NCBI GenBank assembly: GCA_028705775.1
Contig: JAQWCW010000004.1
Coordinates: 1 to 64,000 of the forward strand
From: Eubacteriales bacterium
GTDB lineage: Bacteria > Bacillota > Clostridia > Christensenellales > Aristaeellaceae
DNA: 64,000 nt
Direction: 5' to 3'
Position 1 is the stretch's first letter; every line of letters starts with the position of its first letter. The notes under the pieces were generated by a model that was not told the DNA's origin, searched no databases, and saw only the letters and a list, made by a program, of their open reading frames with translations. Shown here piece by piece: positions 43,117 through 52,572 of this stretch. A program made the translations under genes and the position numbers.

Positions 43117-44121
43117 ATGGTAATTCTTGCAACAGGCGGCGCCGGCTTCATCGGAAGCCATACCTGCGTTGAACTCCTCGCGGCAGGACACCGGGTCATC
43201 ATTGCGGATAACTTCGTCAATTCCGGCAGGGGAGCCGTTGAAAGCGTTGAGAAAATTTCGGGCAAAAAGGTCAAGCTCTATGAGATTGACTGCTGCGATA
43301 AGGCGGCGCTTGAGCGCGTTTTTGCCGAGAATGATATTGACGCGGTTATTCATTTCGCGGGGCTTAAAGCGGTTGCGGAGAGCGTTGAAAAGCCGCTTGA
43401 ATATTACCGCAATAACCTTGATTCAACAATGAATCTGCTTGAGGTTATGCGCGCGCATAATGTAAAGCGCCTTGTTTTCTCCTCGTCCGCGACGGTTTAC
43501 GGCGTTCCGGATACCGTGCCGCTCAGCGAGGATATGTTCTGCAAGGGCTGCACCAATCCCTACGGCTGGACAAAGTACATGATTGAAAAGATTCTTGAGG
43601 GCGTTTGCGTTGCGGACAGCGAGCTTTCCGTTATGCTCCTTCGCTATTTCAATCCCATCGGCGCGCATGAAAGCGGGCTTATCGGGGACGACCCGAACGG
43701 AATACCGAACAATCTGCTCCCGTATATCACGCGTGTAGCCGCAAAAATGCTTCCGCGCCTTAACGTTTACGGCAACGATTATCCGACGCACGACGGAACG
43801 GGCGTACGCGATTATATCCATGTGGTTGATTTGGCGCGCGGCCATGTTCTTGCCTGCGAGTACGCAAAGGAGCATAAGGGCTGCGAAATCATCAACCTCG
43901 GAACGGGCATCGGTTACAGCGTGCTTGACATCGTAAAGGCGTTCGAGAAGGTGACCGGCGTTGAAATCCCTTATGACATCAAGCCCCGCCGCGCAGGCGA
44001 CGTAGCGACGAACTACGCCGACGCGTCCAAGGCGAAACGCCTTCTCGGCTGGACTGCGGAGCATAATTTGGACGATATGTGCAGAGATGCTTGGCATTTT
44101 CAGGAGCTGCATAGGAAGTAA
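43117..44121 (+). CDS. galE: UDP-glucose 4-epimerase
   Basis: SDR-fold enzyme of 334 aa that interconverts UDP-galactose and UDP-glucose. NAD-binding TGGAGFIGSH at residues 6-15, VIHFAGLKAVAESV, SSSATVYG, and the catalytic YGWTK (NPYGWTKYMIEK). AUG with GAGGCG upstream. Fits with the glycosidases and pgmB as part of galactose/glucose metabolism. The stop codon is the first base group of the R1-like repeat. Confidence 0.95.
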   Translation: MVILATGGAGFIGSHTCVELLAAGHRVIIADNFVNSGRGAVESVEKISGKKVKLYEIDCCDKAALERVFAENDIDAVIHFAGLKAVAESVEKPLEYYRNNLDSTMNLLEVMRAHNVKRLVFSSSATVYGVPDTVPLSEDMFCKGCTNPYGWTKYMIEKILEGVCVADSELSVMLLRYFNPIGAHESGLIGDDPNGIPNNLLPYITRVAAKMLPRLNVYGNDYPTHDGTGVRDYIHVVDLARGHVLACEYAKEHKGCEIINLGTGIGYSVLDIVKAFEKVTGVEIPYDIKPRRAGDVATNYADASKAKRLLGWTAEHNLDDMCRDAWHFQELHRK

Positions 44122-44233
44122 GCAGGGGGTGTAGGGGAATCCGTTCTTTTCAGTTCGCGTTCTTGCTCTGAACCGGTGATTACAATTACAATATCATTAT
44201 AGCGAAAACAGCCTGCTTACGCAGGCTGTTTTT
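44119..44233 (+). repeat. 3'-flank repeat module R1, copy 3 (5'-truncated), with terminator hairpin
   Basis: Begins at TAAGCAGGGG, which includes the galE stop, and ends in a perfect hairpin AAAACAGCCTGC-TTAC-GCAGGCTGTTTTT (44205-44233). The hairpin is almost certainly the galE terminator. Downstream are R2 copies C and D. Confidence 0.7.
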
Positions 44234-44239
44234 CCAAAA

Positions 44240-44411
44240 GGAGGCTCGTATGTAGTAAAGGGAGCTGGCGCATAGCGCCTGAGGGATTGTCGAAAAGTTC
44301 TTGATATATAAGGAGTTACGCCAGTCATTCAATAACAGTTCATTTAACAAATCAACCGACAATCCTTCCGTCACGGCTGCGCCATGCCACCTGTTCTTAC
44401 ACAAGGGAGGC
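44240..44411. repeat. MITE-like palindromic repeat R2, copy C
   Basis: Left end GAGGCTCGTATGTAGTAAAGGG (diverged), internal GCGCATAGCGCCTGAGGG, CGTCACGGCTGCGCCATGCC, right end CACAAGGGAGGC. The following 44412-44566 aligns with 26201-26359. Confidence 0.75.
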
Positions 44412-44566
44412 TTAATCCGGTATCGTTGCCGTACTGCGAAATCGTCTCTTGTTGGTTCGCGTTAGCTTCTTAATCACGTGATTCTCAAGCTTGTTTTAAT
44501 AATGCGATTTTCAATTGCAATGACGTTATATCATAAACCGTCTGCGTAAGCAGACTGTTTACCAAA

Positions 44567-44736
44567 GGAGGCTCCCTTGTGCAAAGGGAGCTGGCACGAA
44601 GTGCCTGAGGGATTGTCGTAAATTCTTGATATATAAGGGGTTGCGCCTGTTGTACAATAACAGTTCATTTAACAAATCAACCGACAATTCTTCCGTCACG
44701 GCTACGCCGTGCCACCTGTTCTTGCACAAGGGAGGC
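44567..44736. repeat. MITE-like palindromic repeat R2, copy D
   Basis: Left end GGAGGCTCCCTTGTGCAAAG, GGCACGAAGTGCCTGAGGG, CACGGCTACGCCGTGCC, right end CACAAGGGAGGC. No gene is supported in 44122-44968; 44737-44893 shows nothing further. Confidence 0.8.
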
Positions 44737-44893
44737 ATATTCTTGTGCTGCTGCCCTCCCATGGAGAAACCGATGCTTACAGAATAAATGCATTGTTTTG
44801 GTAATCTGCTTATGCAGCGCCTAATATGAAACCTATGCGATTTGGCGCAAGCTGCGATACGGGTCACCGGCAATCCATCCCCTGTAAAACATA

Positions 44894-44917
44894 AGCGCCG
44901 CTTTTTCAAGCGGCGCT
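44894..44917 (-). terminator. Hairpin after the coiled-coil gene
   Basis: AGCGCCGCTT/AAGCGGCGCT, minus strand followed by TATGTTTT. Terminator for the gene ending at 44969. Confidence 0.65.
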
Positions 44918-44968
44918 CTGCTAATATTCAGTTGTATTTGACGAAAGCTTGAAGCTTATTACGCAGGG

Positions 44969-45430
44969 TTACTTGCCCAAATCCGCGATTATATCGTCCA
45001 TGCTCTTTCCGCTTTCCTTGAGCTTCTGCATGAGGGCGGCGTATTTGGCTGCCTCCTGCTTGCGGACTTCCTTGTTCGCTTCGCGGGCTGCGCGCGCCTT
45101 CTTGAGGGCTTCGCGGCGAACCTTTGTCAGTTCCTCGGGGGTCAGCTTCGGCTTGTTTTCGGACTTGCGGGGGCGCTTGCTCAGCGCGAGCAGCTTTTCC
45201 TTGCGCTGCAGCACCTTCTTCAGCGCGTCGGAGGAGCTTTGCAGCGCCTCGCGCCTTGCAGCGAGGGTTTCCTCTGTTTTGTTCACCAAAGCTTGGCGTG
45301 AAGCGTTAAGCTTTGAGAGCTTGTCAATCTGCTCCTCAGCCATCTTCAGCCTTTCTTCAATCGTCGGATAGGCTTTGCGAGTTTTTTTCTCCGTGTTCGT
45401 CTTGCTTTGCTTACTTGCACCGCGAGGCAT
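44969..45430 (-). CDS. Coiled-coil protein of unknown function
   Basis: Lys/Glu/Ala-rich, almost wholly helical protein of 153 aa with heptad patterns from about residue 20 on (EERLKMAEEQIDKLSKLN...). It ends in KLKESGKSMDDIIADLGK, like the tail of small nucleoid or histone-like proteins, but no match is certain. The start is ATG at 45430 after AAGGAAGG; an in-frame GTG 9 nt upstream lacks spacing. The promoter was not found. Confidence 0.6.
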   Translation of the reverse strand: MPRGASKQSKTNTEKKTRKAYPTIEERLKMAEEQIDKLSKLNASRQALVNKTEETLAARREALQSSSDALKKVLQRKEKLLALSKRPRKSENKPKLTPEELTKVRREALKKARAAREANKEVRKQEAAKYAALMQKLKESGKSMDDIIADLGK

Positions 45431-45560
45431 AGCTTGCACCTTCCTTTTACATATTCAGATTTAAGTTTCTTGTGATAATTATATATCATTTATTAATTGT
45501 TTTCAACAGTGAATTCACTTTTTACCGCTGTTTCATCAACAGATTCATAAAGTAAGTACA

Positions 45561-45596
45561 AAAAAACGGGCAAGCGTTCATCGCAAGCCCGTTTTT
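45561..45596 (-). terminator. Terminator of the dnaK cluster
   Basis: On the minus strand ACGGGC-TT-GCG pairs with CGC-TT-GCCCGT, followed by TTTTTTT. It ends the operon that runs from 49598 down to 45641. Confidence 0.8.
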
Positions 45597-45640
45597 GATA
45601 TGAATGCGCGCCGAATTCTTATTGGCGCAATGCGTTTTGC

Positions 45641-46054
45641 TTATGCCTTTTCCTCAAAGCTGTGGCGGCAGCGGGAACAGGTAACGGTTACGCTTCCCGT
45701 TCCGCGCTTGAGCTTGAGCCAGCTCTTGCAGCCGGGGCAGCGGAAATACTTGTATTCCTTGCGGTTCTTGAAGCGCGCCTTCGCCTGCCTGTATTCTGTC
45801 TTGCGGCGGCTTATCCAGCTCATGTACTTGCGGTTTTCCTCAGCCCTGACGTCGAGCTTTTTGGACATCATGCGGTAGATTACGAATACGTAGACCGCAA
45901 GCCCGATAAGCCAGAGAATGCTTATGTTGAGGATAAGCCCGAGAAGATATATCGCAAGCCCGACCCAGAGCAGCGCCCTGCTCAGCTGGTCGCCGCCGTA
46001 GCGGCCGTTCATAAAGGAGCGGAGGGTTTGCTTGATTTTTTCAAAGAACGACAT
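45641..46054 (-). CDS. Membrane protein with C-terminal zinc ribbon
   Basis: Protein of 137 aa with two close transmembrane helices (~residues 25-65) and a C-terminal FRCPGCKSWLKLKRGTG...VTCSRCRHSF, a CxxC...CxxC zinc ribbon facing the cytoplasm by charge. The start is ATG at 46054 with AAAGGGG. Last gene of the DnaK cluster; a quality-control or assembly role at the membrane is inference. Confidence 0.65.
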   Translation of the reverse strand: MSFFEKIKQTLRSFMNGRYGGDQLSRALLWVGLAIYLLGLILNISILWLIGLAVYVFVIYRMMSKKLDVRAEENRKYMSWISRRKTEYRQAKARFKNRKEYKYFRCPGCKSWLKLKRGTGSVTVTCSRCRHSFEEKA

Positions 46055-46099
46055 AATTCTTACCCCTTTCAAGCGCGGTAAATATGATTTTTATTCGCA

Positions 46100-46927
46100 T
46101 TAACGATAGTAATATCCGCCGCGGGAGCCGCAGCAGCCAAGCCCGCCCGATATGCAGTTGCACAGCGCGTTGGCAAGGCAAATCATTAGGCACGGATTGG
46201 CGCAGATAAAGCTCGTGAAGCCATAGCCCGCCCCGCGCTTGCGATAGCTCTGACCGGCTGACTGTATTGCGGAGAGCCAGCGAACGTATTCGTCATTCTG
46301 CGGGTTCATGTTTACTGCCGCGCGAGCGTCGTTGACGGCGGCAACGCGATTGCCGCAGCCCATGTTGGCGCAGGAGCTCCAGTAGTACCATTCCGAACTC
46401 TTGTTTGAAATAGTGCCGAGAATCCTTATAGCGTCGGTATAGCGCTTGCTCAGAACCGCCTCGCGAACCGTCTCAAATACAGGGTCGTCCGCGGGGGCGT
46501 AATCGTCGTACTGCGAGCCGTTCGTCTGCTGACCCGTGCTGCTTTGGCTGCTCTGGTTGCCGTAGGCGCGGTTAAAGGCTTCCCAGAACGAGCCGAAGTC
46601 GCCGAAGCCGCCGTTTTGACCGCCTTGACCTTGATAGCCGCCGGAGCTTTGGTAGCCGCCCTGACTTTGATATCCGCCGTAGCCGCCAGCATACGGATTT
46701 CCGTTGCTCTGCGAGCCGTTATAGCCCTGATAGGTCGGGCCGGAGGACTTATGCTTGATAAGCGTCGTGTATGCCTCGTTGACCTCGCGCATTTTTTCCT
46801 CGGCTTCAGCGCTGCCGTTGTTCAAATCGGGGTGATATTTTTTCGCCAGTTTGCGGTACGCCGCCTTGATTTCATCGTCGGTCGCGCCCTGGGGAACGCC
46901 GAGCACCTCGTAGGGATTTCTGCTCAC
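46100..46927 (-). CDS. J-domain protein with Gly/Gln/Tyr-rich linker
   Basis: DnaK co-chaperone of 275 aa. J domain at residues 4-65 with the HPD motif (KKYHPD, 32-34). A low-complexity linker of ~90 residues (repeats of [21 protein letters not shown]) follows, then a helical repeat region of the tetratricopeptide kind ([29 protein letters not shown]). It ends with a cysteine-rich hydrophobic stretch, [21 protein letters not shown]. It lacks the zinc fingers of class A DnaJ. Its start overlaps the DUF5685 stop; the partner is the DnaK encoded two genes upstream. Confidence 0.85.
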   Translation of the reverse strand: MSRNPYEVLGVPQGATDDEIKAAYRKLAKKYHPDLNNGSAEAEEKMREVNEAYTTLIKHKSSGPTYQGYNGSQSNGNPYAGGYGGYQSQGGYQSSGGYQGQGGQNGGFGDFGSFWEAFNRAYGNQSSQSSTGQQTNGSQYDDYAPADDPVFETVREAVLSKRYTDAIRILGTISNKSSEWYYWSSCANMGCGNRVAAVNDARAAVNMNPQNDEYVRWLSAIQSAGQSYRKRGAGYGFTSFICANPCLMICLANALCNCISGGLGCCGSRGGYYYR

Positions 46928-47817
46928 TTCCCCTTCTCCTTTCGCGGCAGAGAGCCGTCTGCTTCAGGCTGCTTTGCTGCCTTCAGCTTGCGCTTTTTTT
47001 CACGCCGCGCGGTTATGGCGGCGTAACGCGCCCATACTCCAGAATACAATATATTTCGCAAAATGTCTACATCCTGGATGCATGGCAGCGTTTCAAACGC
47101 CTCTGTGCCCTCCGCTATCAAAAGGGAAAGCGCGTCCTTGAGCAGCGTTTCGTAGTCCGCGCTTTCGCTCATTTCGCGCAGCGGGTTGAAGCGCCCAAGG
47201 CGCTTATCCGCCGGCAAATCCTCGTATGCGTCCATCAGGTAAATGAACCTGCCGACAGCCCCGCCGACGCACCTCAGCGCGTCCTGCCATATGTCCTGCT
47301 TGTAGGCGTATATTTCGCCCAGCATAGCCGCCGTCTGGTTCGCAAGCGCGTCAACGCTCTTTTCGCCGCTCTTTTCGGCTGAGTCGATTGCGTCAAGCGC
47401 CGTCTTTATCGCCGCGCATTTTTCAGGCCAACTTTCCTCAACGCGCCCGTATGCCTTTTTGAGCAGCTTTGCCTGCGAAAGCCCTGCAAGGCTCTTGTCG
47501 TCCTTCCAGTTGTCGAGGCATTTGTAGTAGGCAAGCGCGATGTTCATATCGGCGCAGTAAGCGGATATATCGCTCGTGAGCATCTGCCGCTTCTTGATAG
47601 GATGAACAACGCATGAGCGGGTTTCGGATTTTTCCTCAGGCTCGTACAGCGAGCTTAACAGAATCAGCAAAAAGGTCATATCATAGCTGAGCGTCAGCTG
47701 ACCCTGCGCGCCGTATCTGTTTTTCAGCTCGCGGCAAAGCCCGCAGTAGTACGCCTCGTAGCGCTTCCTGCTTTCCTCCGAAAGGCTTGACGCGTCAATG
47801 GTAACGTAACCGAACAT
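46924..47817 (-). CDS. DUF5685-like protein
   Basis: Predominantly helical protein of 297 aa that starts [36 protein letters not shown], which is what I recall for DUF5685 of Clostridia. It has the CGLC pair near residue 25-28 and a helical bundle thereafter. Its function is unknown. It overlaps DnaK by 1 nt and the J-domain gene by 4 nt, so the three are made together. A role linked to chaperone work is suggested only by position. Confidence 0.7.
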   Translation of the reverse strand: MFGYVTIDASSLSEESRKRYEAYYCGLCRELKNRYGAQGQLTLSYDMTFLLILLSSLYEPEEKSETRSCVVHPIKKRQMLTSDISAYCADMNIALAYYKCLDNWKDDKSLAGLSQAKLLKKAYGRVEESWPEKCAAIKTALDAIDSAEKSGEKSVDALANQTAAMLGEIYAYKQDIWQDALRCVGGAVGRFIYLMDAYEDLPADKRLGRFNPLREMSESADYETLLKDALSLLIAEGTEAFETLPCIQDVDILRNILYSGVWARYAAITARREKKRKLKAAKQPEADGSLPRKEKGK

Positions 47818-49598
47818 CAGTCTTTTCCTTTCGAGTCATCCTCAACGGAGGCGTCGTATGCTCCGTCGTCAGAGGCTGCCTCCGCGCTGTCAACCGCCTG
47901 CCCCGCAAGCGATAATAGGGACGCAAGCTCGTCCGATTCGCGCTTGATTTCTCCGTTGTCCTTGCCCTTCATAGCGCTTTCGAGCTTCTGAACCTGCGGG
48001 TTAATCCTTGCGGCGTCCTCCGGCTTCAGGCGCTTTTTCGCGCTCTTTGCCTGACGTATAAGGTCTTCGGCTCTGCCGCGGATTTCCGCCCCGCTCTTTT
48101 TCTCTGCGTCCTCGGCGGCGTACTGCTGCGCCTCTTTTACCGCGCGCTCAATATCCTGCTTGGACATATTGCTTGAGCCGACGAGCGTTATCGACTGCGC
48201 CTTGCCCGTGCCCAAATCCTTTGCGGATACGTTGACGATTCCGTTTGAGTCGATTGCGAATGATACCTCAATCTGCGGAACGCCCCTCAAGGCTCTGCGG
48301 ATTCCGTCGAGGCGGAACTTGCCGAGCAGGCGGTTTGCGCTCGCGATGGGTCTTTCGCCCTGATACACGTTTACTTCAACGGAGGTCTGGAAATTCGCCG
48401 CCGTTGAGAAAACCTGACTGCGCTTTACGGGGATTGCCGTGTTCCTGTCTATAATCGGAGCGAACACGTCGCCCAAGGTTTCGATTCCGAGGGAAAGCGG
48501 CGTAACGTCCACGAGCAGCAGCCCCTTGACCGTTCCGGCAAGCACTCCGCTCTGCAGGCAGGCGCCGATTGCAACGCATTCGTCGGGATTTATGCTCTTG
48601 CTCGGCTCTTTTCCGGTGAACGCCTTTACGGCGTCCTGAACAGCGGGAATACGGGATGAGCCGCCGACGAGCAGAATCTTGCTCAGCGCATCGGGCTTCA
48701 GCCCCGCGTCCGCAAGCGCCTGCTTTACTGGTCCCATTGTCGCCTTTACGAGATGCGCGGTAAGCTCGTTGAACTTTGCGCGGGTGATTGATACGTGCAG
48801 GTGCTTCGCTCCGTCCTTCCCCGCCGCGAGGAAGGGGAGGTCAACCTCCGTCTGTATAACTCCGGAAAGCTCGATTTTCGCCTTTTCCGCCGCCTCGCGC
48901 ACTCTCTGCATTGCAACGGCGTCCTTTGAAATGTCAAGCTTGTTCTCGTTTCTGAACTGGCTCACAAGGTACTGGGTAAGGCATTCGTCAAAATCGTCGC
49001 CGCCGAGCCTGTTGTTGCCCGCCGTTGCGAGAACCTCAATAACGTCGGAGTTGATTTCAAGCACGGAAACGTCGAAGGTTCCGCCGCCCAAATCGAACAC
49101 CATTATTTTCTGCGGTTCCTGCTTATCTATTCCGTAAGCAAGCGCGGCAGCCGTAGGCTCGTTGATGATTCGGGTTACGTTAAGCCCCGCTATCTTGCCC
49201 GCGTCCTTTGTCGCCTGCCTCTGCGCGTCCGTAAAGTATGCGGGAACGGTGATTACCGCGTCCGTAACGCTTTCGCCGAGGTACGCCTCCGCGTCGGATT
49301 TGAGCTTCATAAGTATGAACGCTGAAATTTCCTGCGGGGTATATGTTTTCTGGTCTATCTTTATCTTCCTGTCCGTGCCCATGTCGCGCTTGATGGAGAT
49401 GATTGTGCGGTCGCGATTTGTTACCGCCTGCCGCTTTGCGTTCTGCCCGACGAGCCTTTCGCCGTCCTTTGCAAAAGCGACTATCGAGGGCGTAGTGCGC
49501 CCGCCCTCGGAGTTCGGTATAACTGTCGCCTCTCCGCCCTCCATGAACGCCGCGCAGGAATTTGTAGTGCCAAGGTCAATGCCGATGGTTTTGGACAT
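47817..49598 (-). CDS. dnaK: Molecular chaperone DnaK (Hsp70)
   Basis: Hsp70 of 593 aa. ATPase hallmarks: [39 protein letters not shown], and the phosphate-loop [13 protein letters not shown]. The substrate-binding domain follows from ~370 and the helical lid ends in an acidic tail. Slightly shorter than the canonical ~610-640. The start ATG follows CAAGGAGGGC. hrcA and grpE are not next to it and the neighbours are unusual, so this may be a specialised second Hsp70 rather than the heat-shock one. Confidence 0.93.
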   Translation of the reverse strand: MSKTIGIDLGTTNSCAAFMEGGEATVIPNSEGGRTTPSIVAFAKDGERLVGQNAKRQAVTNRDRTIISIKRDMGTDRKIKIDQKTYTPQEISAFILMKLKSDAEAYLGESVTDAVITVPAYFTDAQRQATKDAGKIAGLNVTRIINEPTAAALAYGIDKQEPQKIMVFDLGGGTFDVSVLEINSDVIEVLATAGNNRLGGDDFDECLTQYLVSQFRNENKLDISKDAVAMQRVREAAEKAKIELSGVIQTEVDLPFLAAGKDGAKHLHVSITRAKFNELTAHLVKATMGPVKQALADAGLKPDALSKILLVGGSSRIPAVQDAVKAFTGKEPSKSINPDECVAIGACLQSGVLAGTVKGLLLVDVTPLSLGIETLGDVFAPIIDRNTAIPVKRSQVFSTAANFQTSVEVNVYQGERPIASANRLLGKFRLDGIRRALRGVPQIEVSFAIDSNGIVNVSAKDLGTGKAQSITLVGSSNMSKQDIERAVKEAQQYAAEDAEKKSGAEIRGRAEDLIRQAKSAKKRLKPEDAARINPQVQKLESAMKGKDNGEIKRESDELASLLSLAGQAVDSAEAASDDGAYDASVEDDSKGKD

Positions 49599-49845
49599 TC
49601 GTAAGCCCTCCTTGCGGCGGCAGGTAATTTATCCTCCCGCCTAAGCTTTGCTAAGTATAGCTTACCGGCGTGAAATTCAGGTTGCCAATATATGAACGAA
49701 CTGTAAACAAAAGCGGCTTTGCGAGCTTTACGGTCATCCGCAAGCGCAAAACCGCGGGCGGCATTTTATGGATTATGACTTCCGAAACGCCGAATGCAGC
49801 CCCGAAATCGCCCTGCCTTTGGGCAAAATTCGTTCTTCCAAAGCC

Positions 49846-49874
49846 TTGTATTGCCGCTGTTTGTATGATATACT
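49846..49874 (+). promoter_or_regulatory. Promoter of the rimP-nusA-infB operon
   Basis: TTGTAT at 49846-49851, 17-bp spacer, TATACT at 49869-49874. It starts a leader of about 170 nt. Confidence 0.65.
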
Positions 49875-49984
49875 AAGGCTGTAGCTATAGAATCCGACGG
49901 GCGTTTCTCGCTTCTTTTGCGGGATGAACGGCGGGTTCTGCGGCTGAAACGGCGCTCAGCGCCGACGATGATGCGACGGATGTT

Positions 49985-50012
49985 AAAGAGTGGGATATTC
50001 CCGCTCTTTTAT
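49985..50012 (+). other. Hairpin in the rimP leader (attenuator-like)
   Basis: The stem AAAGAGTGGGA/TCCCGCTCTTT closes TAT and is followed by TATGTTG. A similar stem before rimP is something I recall from other Firmicutes. It could end transcription early and so control the operon. The remaining 49599-49845 holds no gene that I support. Confidence 0.5.
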
Positions 50013-50051
50013 GTTGTCGAATCAGATTTTTCGGTAAGGCAGGATATAATA

Positions 50052-50549
50052 TTGGCAAAAGGTTCAAAACCTACCGCAGCGGCATGGAAGCCGGCTGCGA
50101 GGGAAAAGGCGGAAAAGCTTGCCCTTGAGATGGGGCTTGAAGTTGCCGATGTGGAAATGGTCAAGGAGGGCGGCGGAAAGCTGCTGCGCTTTTTGATTGA
50201 CAAAGACGGCGGGGTTGACCTTGACACCTGCGAAAAGTATCACCGCGCGCTCATTCCGCTTGTCGACGATATCGAGTATGATTACATGGAGGTATCCTCC
50301 AAGGGAATCGACAGACCGCTGAAAACCGAGAGGGATTTCAGGCGCGCTGTCGGCGAAAACGTAGAGGTTCGCTTTTATCGCCTGACGGACGGCAAAAAGA
50401 GCGCGAGCGGAGTGCTGAAAAGCTTTGACGAAAAGAGCGTAACGCTTGAATGCGGCGCAGACACCGTCGTTTACCCGCTCAGCGAGCTTTCGCTGATTCG
50501 CCCGCTTATCGAGTTTACGGAAGCGGATGAGCAGCCGGCAGGCGAGTAA
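50052..50549 (+). CDS. rimP: Ribosome maturation factor RimP
   Basis: 30S assembly factor of 165 aa. LRFLIDKDGGVDLDTCEKYHRAL (N-terminal domain), YMEVSSKGIDRPLKTERDF (hallmark) and a C-terminal SH3-like part. The start is TTG at 50052, 9 nt after AAGGCAGG; the frame upstream runs through the leader and the hairpin and has no ribosome site. nusA follows 47 bp later. Confidence 0.9.
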   Translation: MAKGSKPTAAAWKPAAREKAEKLALEMGLEVADVEMVKEGGGKLLRFLIDKDGGVDLDTCEKYHRALIPLVDDIEYDYMEVSSKGIDRPLKTERDFRRAVGENVEVRFYRLTDGKKSASGVLKSFDEKSVTLECGADTVVYPLSELSLIRPLIEFTEADEQPAGE

Positions 50550-50596
50550 ACGCCGAAAAGCAATGAAAATAACGCTTGGCAAAGGAGATAGCAGAC

Positions 50597-51775
50597 ATGA
50601 GAAAGAAACAGGACGAGCAGCTAAACATGATGGAAGCCATTCGTATGCTTTCCAAGGAAAAGAGCATAGATGAGAATGTGCTTATCGAGGCTATCGAGGA
50701 GGCTCTCGCGACCGCCTACCGCAATAAGCGCGGCAGGGACAGCCAGCCGCTCAGCAACCTTTCGGTAATGCTCAACCGCGATACCGGCAGGGTAGAGGTG
50801 TTCGCGCGTATGCAGGTGGTTGAGGAGGTTGAGGATGAGCAGACGCAGATAACGCTTTCTCAGGCTCGCGAGGCGAACCCCGGCTTTGAAATCGGCGATA
50901 TTGCCGAGGTTGAGGTTACTCCGCAGGATTTCGGGCGCGTAGCGGCGCAGACCGCCAAGCAGGTGCTTATGCAGCGCATTCGCGACGCGGAGCGCGGCAA
51001 GGTGTACGACGAGTATATCGAGAAGGAAAACGAGATTCTGACTGCGATAGTCCAGCGCGTGGATTCCAGATGCGTCTATATGGATTTGGGTCACACCGAG
51101 GGGCTTATGGAGCAGAGCCAGTTCATGCCCGGCGAGGAATATCATCCCAACGACCATATCAAGGTGTATGTGCTTAACGTAAAGCGCTCTGTAAAGGGCG
51201 GGCCGCAGATTATGGTCAGCCGCGTGCATCCGGGGCTTGTCAAGCGCCTTTTTGAGCTTGAGGTTCCCGAAATCCAGACCGGCAGGGTGCAGATTAAGTC
51301 GATAGCCCGCGAGGCGGGAAGCCGCACCAAAATGGCGGTTTACGCGCCCTCCGACATGATGATTGACCCGGTAGGCGCCTGCGTAGGGCCGAGGGGAACG
51401 CGCGTTGACAGCGTTGTAAACGAGCTGAGCGGCGAAAAAATCGACATCATCAAGTGGTCGCCCGAACCCGGCGAATTCATCGCCAACGCGCTTAATCCCG
51501 CCCATGTAATGAGCGTGTTTATCGCGGATGAGGAAAAGGTCTGCCGCGTCGTCGTTCCGGATAATCAGCTTTCGCTCGCGATTGGCAAGGAAGGGCAGAA
51601 CGCCCGTCTTGCCGCACGTCTGACCGGCTGGAAGATTGACATCAAGAGCGCTTCTCAGGCTGAGGAAATGGCAGGCATGATTTCAGCAGAGGGCGTTGAC
51701 GAGCTGCCGGACGATATGCCGCCCGCCGACGACTATATGCCGGACGATATGCCGCCGGACGGATTCGGTTATTAA
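50597..51775 (+). CDS. nusA: Transcription termination/antitermination protein NusA
   Basis: RNA polymerase-bound factor of 392 aa. N-terminal domain ~1-125, S1 domain ~130-200 (DSRCVYMDLGHTEGLM), then two KH domains with DPVGACVGPRGTRVDSVV and LAIGKEGQNARLAARLTGW. The acidic repeats of Gammaproteobacteria are absent; there is a short tail rich in DDMPP. The start is ATG at 50597, 9 nt after AAAGGAG; a TTG at 50576 precedes the ribosome site and is rejected. Confidence 0.95.
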   Translation: MRKKQDEQLNMMEAIRMLSKEKSIDENVLIEAIEEALATAYRNKRGRDSQPLSNLSVMLNRDTGRVEVFARMQVVEEVEDEQTQITLSQAREANPGFEIGDIAEVEVTPQDFGRVAAQTAKQVLMQRIRDAERGKVYDEYIEKENEILTAIVQRVDSRCVYMDLGHTEGLMEQSQFMPGEEYHPNDHIKVYVLNVKRSVKGGPQIMVSRVHPGLVKRLFELEVPEIQTGRVQIKSIAREAGSRTKMAVYAPSDMMIDPVGACVGPRGTRVDSVVNELSGEKIDIIKWSPEPGEFIANALNPAHVMSVFIADEEKVCRVVVPDNQLSLAIGKEGQNARLAARLTGWKIDIKSASQAEEMAGMISAEGVDELPDDMPPADDYMPDDMPPDGFGY

Positions 51776-51803
51776 CAAAGCATAGGATAAAGGGGGCGCT
51801 CAA

Positions 51804-52085
51804 GTGCCGAAGCAAAAGAAAATTCCAAGCCGTATGTGCGTGGGCTGCCGCCAGATGAGTCCCAAGCGCGAGCTTATCAGAATCGTCAAAAGCCCCGAGG
51901 GCGTTTTGTCGGTCGATTTGAAGGGCAAGGCGCCGGGGCGCGGGGCATACATATGCAAATCAAGCGAATGCCTTGAAAAGGCGCTCAAACAAAAGCAGCT
52001 TGAGCGGGCGCTTGAGGCAAAGATAGGCGACGATATTGCGCTTCGCCTTCGTGAGGAAGTGGAAACGGCTTGCCGGACGTTATAA
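51804..52085 (+). CDS. rnpM: RNase P modulator RnpM (YlxR)
   Basis: Small RNA-binding protein of 93 aa with the YlxR signature RMCVGCRQMSPKRELIRIV and APGRGAYICKSSECL. In Bacillus it binds RNase P RNA and alters its activity. GTG start with GGGGGCG upstream. It overlaps the L7Ae gene by 16 nt. Confidence 0.9.
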   Translation: MPKQKKIPSRMCVGCRQMSPKRELIRIVKSPEGVLSVDLKGKAPGRGAYICKSSECLEKALKQKQLERALEAKIGDDIALRLREEVETACRTL

Positions 52086-52387
52086 GCGAGGACAGGGCTT
52101 TGCGCATCTTCGGGCTTTTGGGGCTCGCGGCGCGCGCGGGGCAGGTAACAAGCGGCGAAAGCGCCTGCGTGGATCTTATTCGCTCGGGAAAGGCGATTGT
52201 CTGCCTTGTTGACGAGGGCAGCTCCGATAACGCCAAAAAGAGGCTTTTCGACAGCTGCGCGCATTACGGGGTCGCAATCGCGCTTGTGCCGGGCGAAAGG
52301 CTCGGCGCGTCAATCGGAAAACCTTCGAGAAAAGCGGTTTGCCTTTCTAAAGGTTCATTTGCAATTCAGGTGTGTTCTCTGCTATAA
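52070..52387 (+). CDS. L7Ae-family ribosomal protein (YlxQ-like)
   Basis: RNA-binding protein of 105 aa with the L7Ae/L30e/S12e fold (LGLAARAGQVTSGESACVDLIRSGKAIVCLVDEGSSDNAKKRL). In Bacillus YlxQ occupies the same place and binds kink-turn RNA. The start is TTG at 52070, inside rnpM; no ATG is available earlier in frame. infB follows after a structured 185-bp gap. Confidence 0.85.
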   Translation: MPDVISEDRALRIFGLLGLAARAGQVTSGESACVDLIRSGKAIVCLVDEGSSDNAKKRLFDSCAHYGVAIALVPGERLGASIGKPSRKAVCLSKGSFAIQVCSLL

Positions 52388-52419
52388 TAGCAGGCAGAGT
52401 CATCTTCTTTTCGGCGTTA

Positions 52420-52464
52420 TGCTCCGGATGACTTTCAAAACGATTGCATTGACCGGAGCATAGC
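52420..52464 (+). other. Inverted repeat in the infB leader
   Basis: TATGCTCCGG and CCGGAGCATA are perfect 10-bp arms around a ~25-nt loop, between the L7Ae gene and infB. There is no T-run, so it is an RNA stem for processing or stability rather than a simple terminator. Confidence 0.5.
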
Positions 52465-52572
52465 CCAAAAAACTCGGTTTCTCCAACGCTCGCGGCGTTT
52501 GCCGCAGGGCGCGGGACTGGCGATAAATCTGTTGGCGAACCAACACGCATTATGCGGGGGTGTAGGCATTAC

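Noticed and set aside
44559-44909. 116-aa minus-strand ORF over R2 copy D
   Set aside because: Repeat-derived open frame, no ribosome site.
47817-49598. Canonical hrcA-grpE-dnaK-dnaJ heat-shock operon
   Set aside because: hrcA and grpE are missing and the J protein is not a class-A DnaJ; no CIRCE inverted repeat was seen upstream.
49670-49876. 68-aa plus-strand ORF before rimP
   Set aside because: No ribosome site and it covers the operon promoter.
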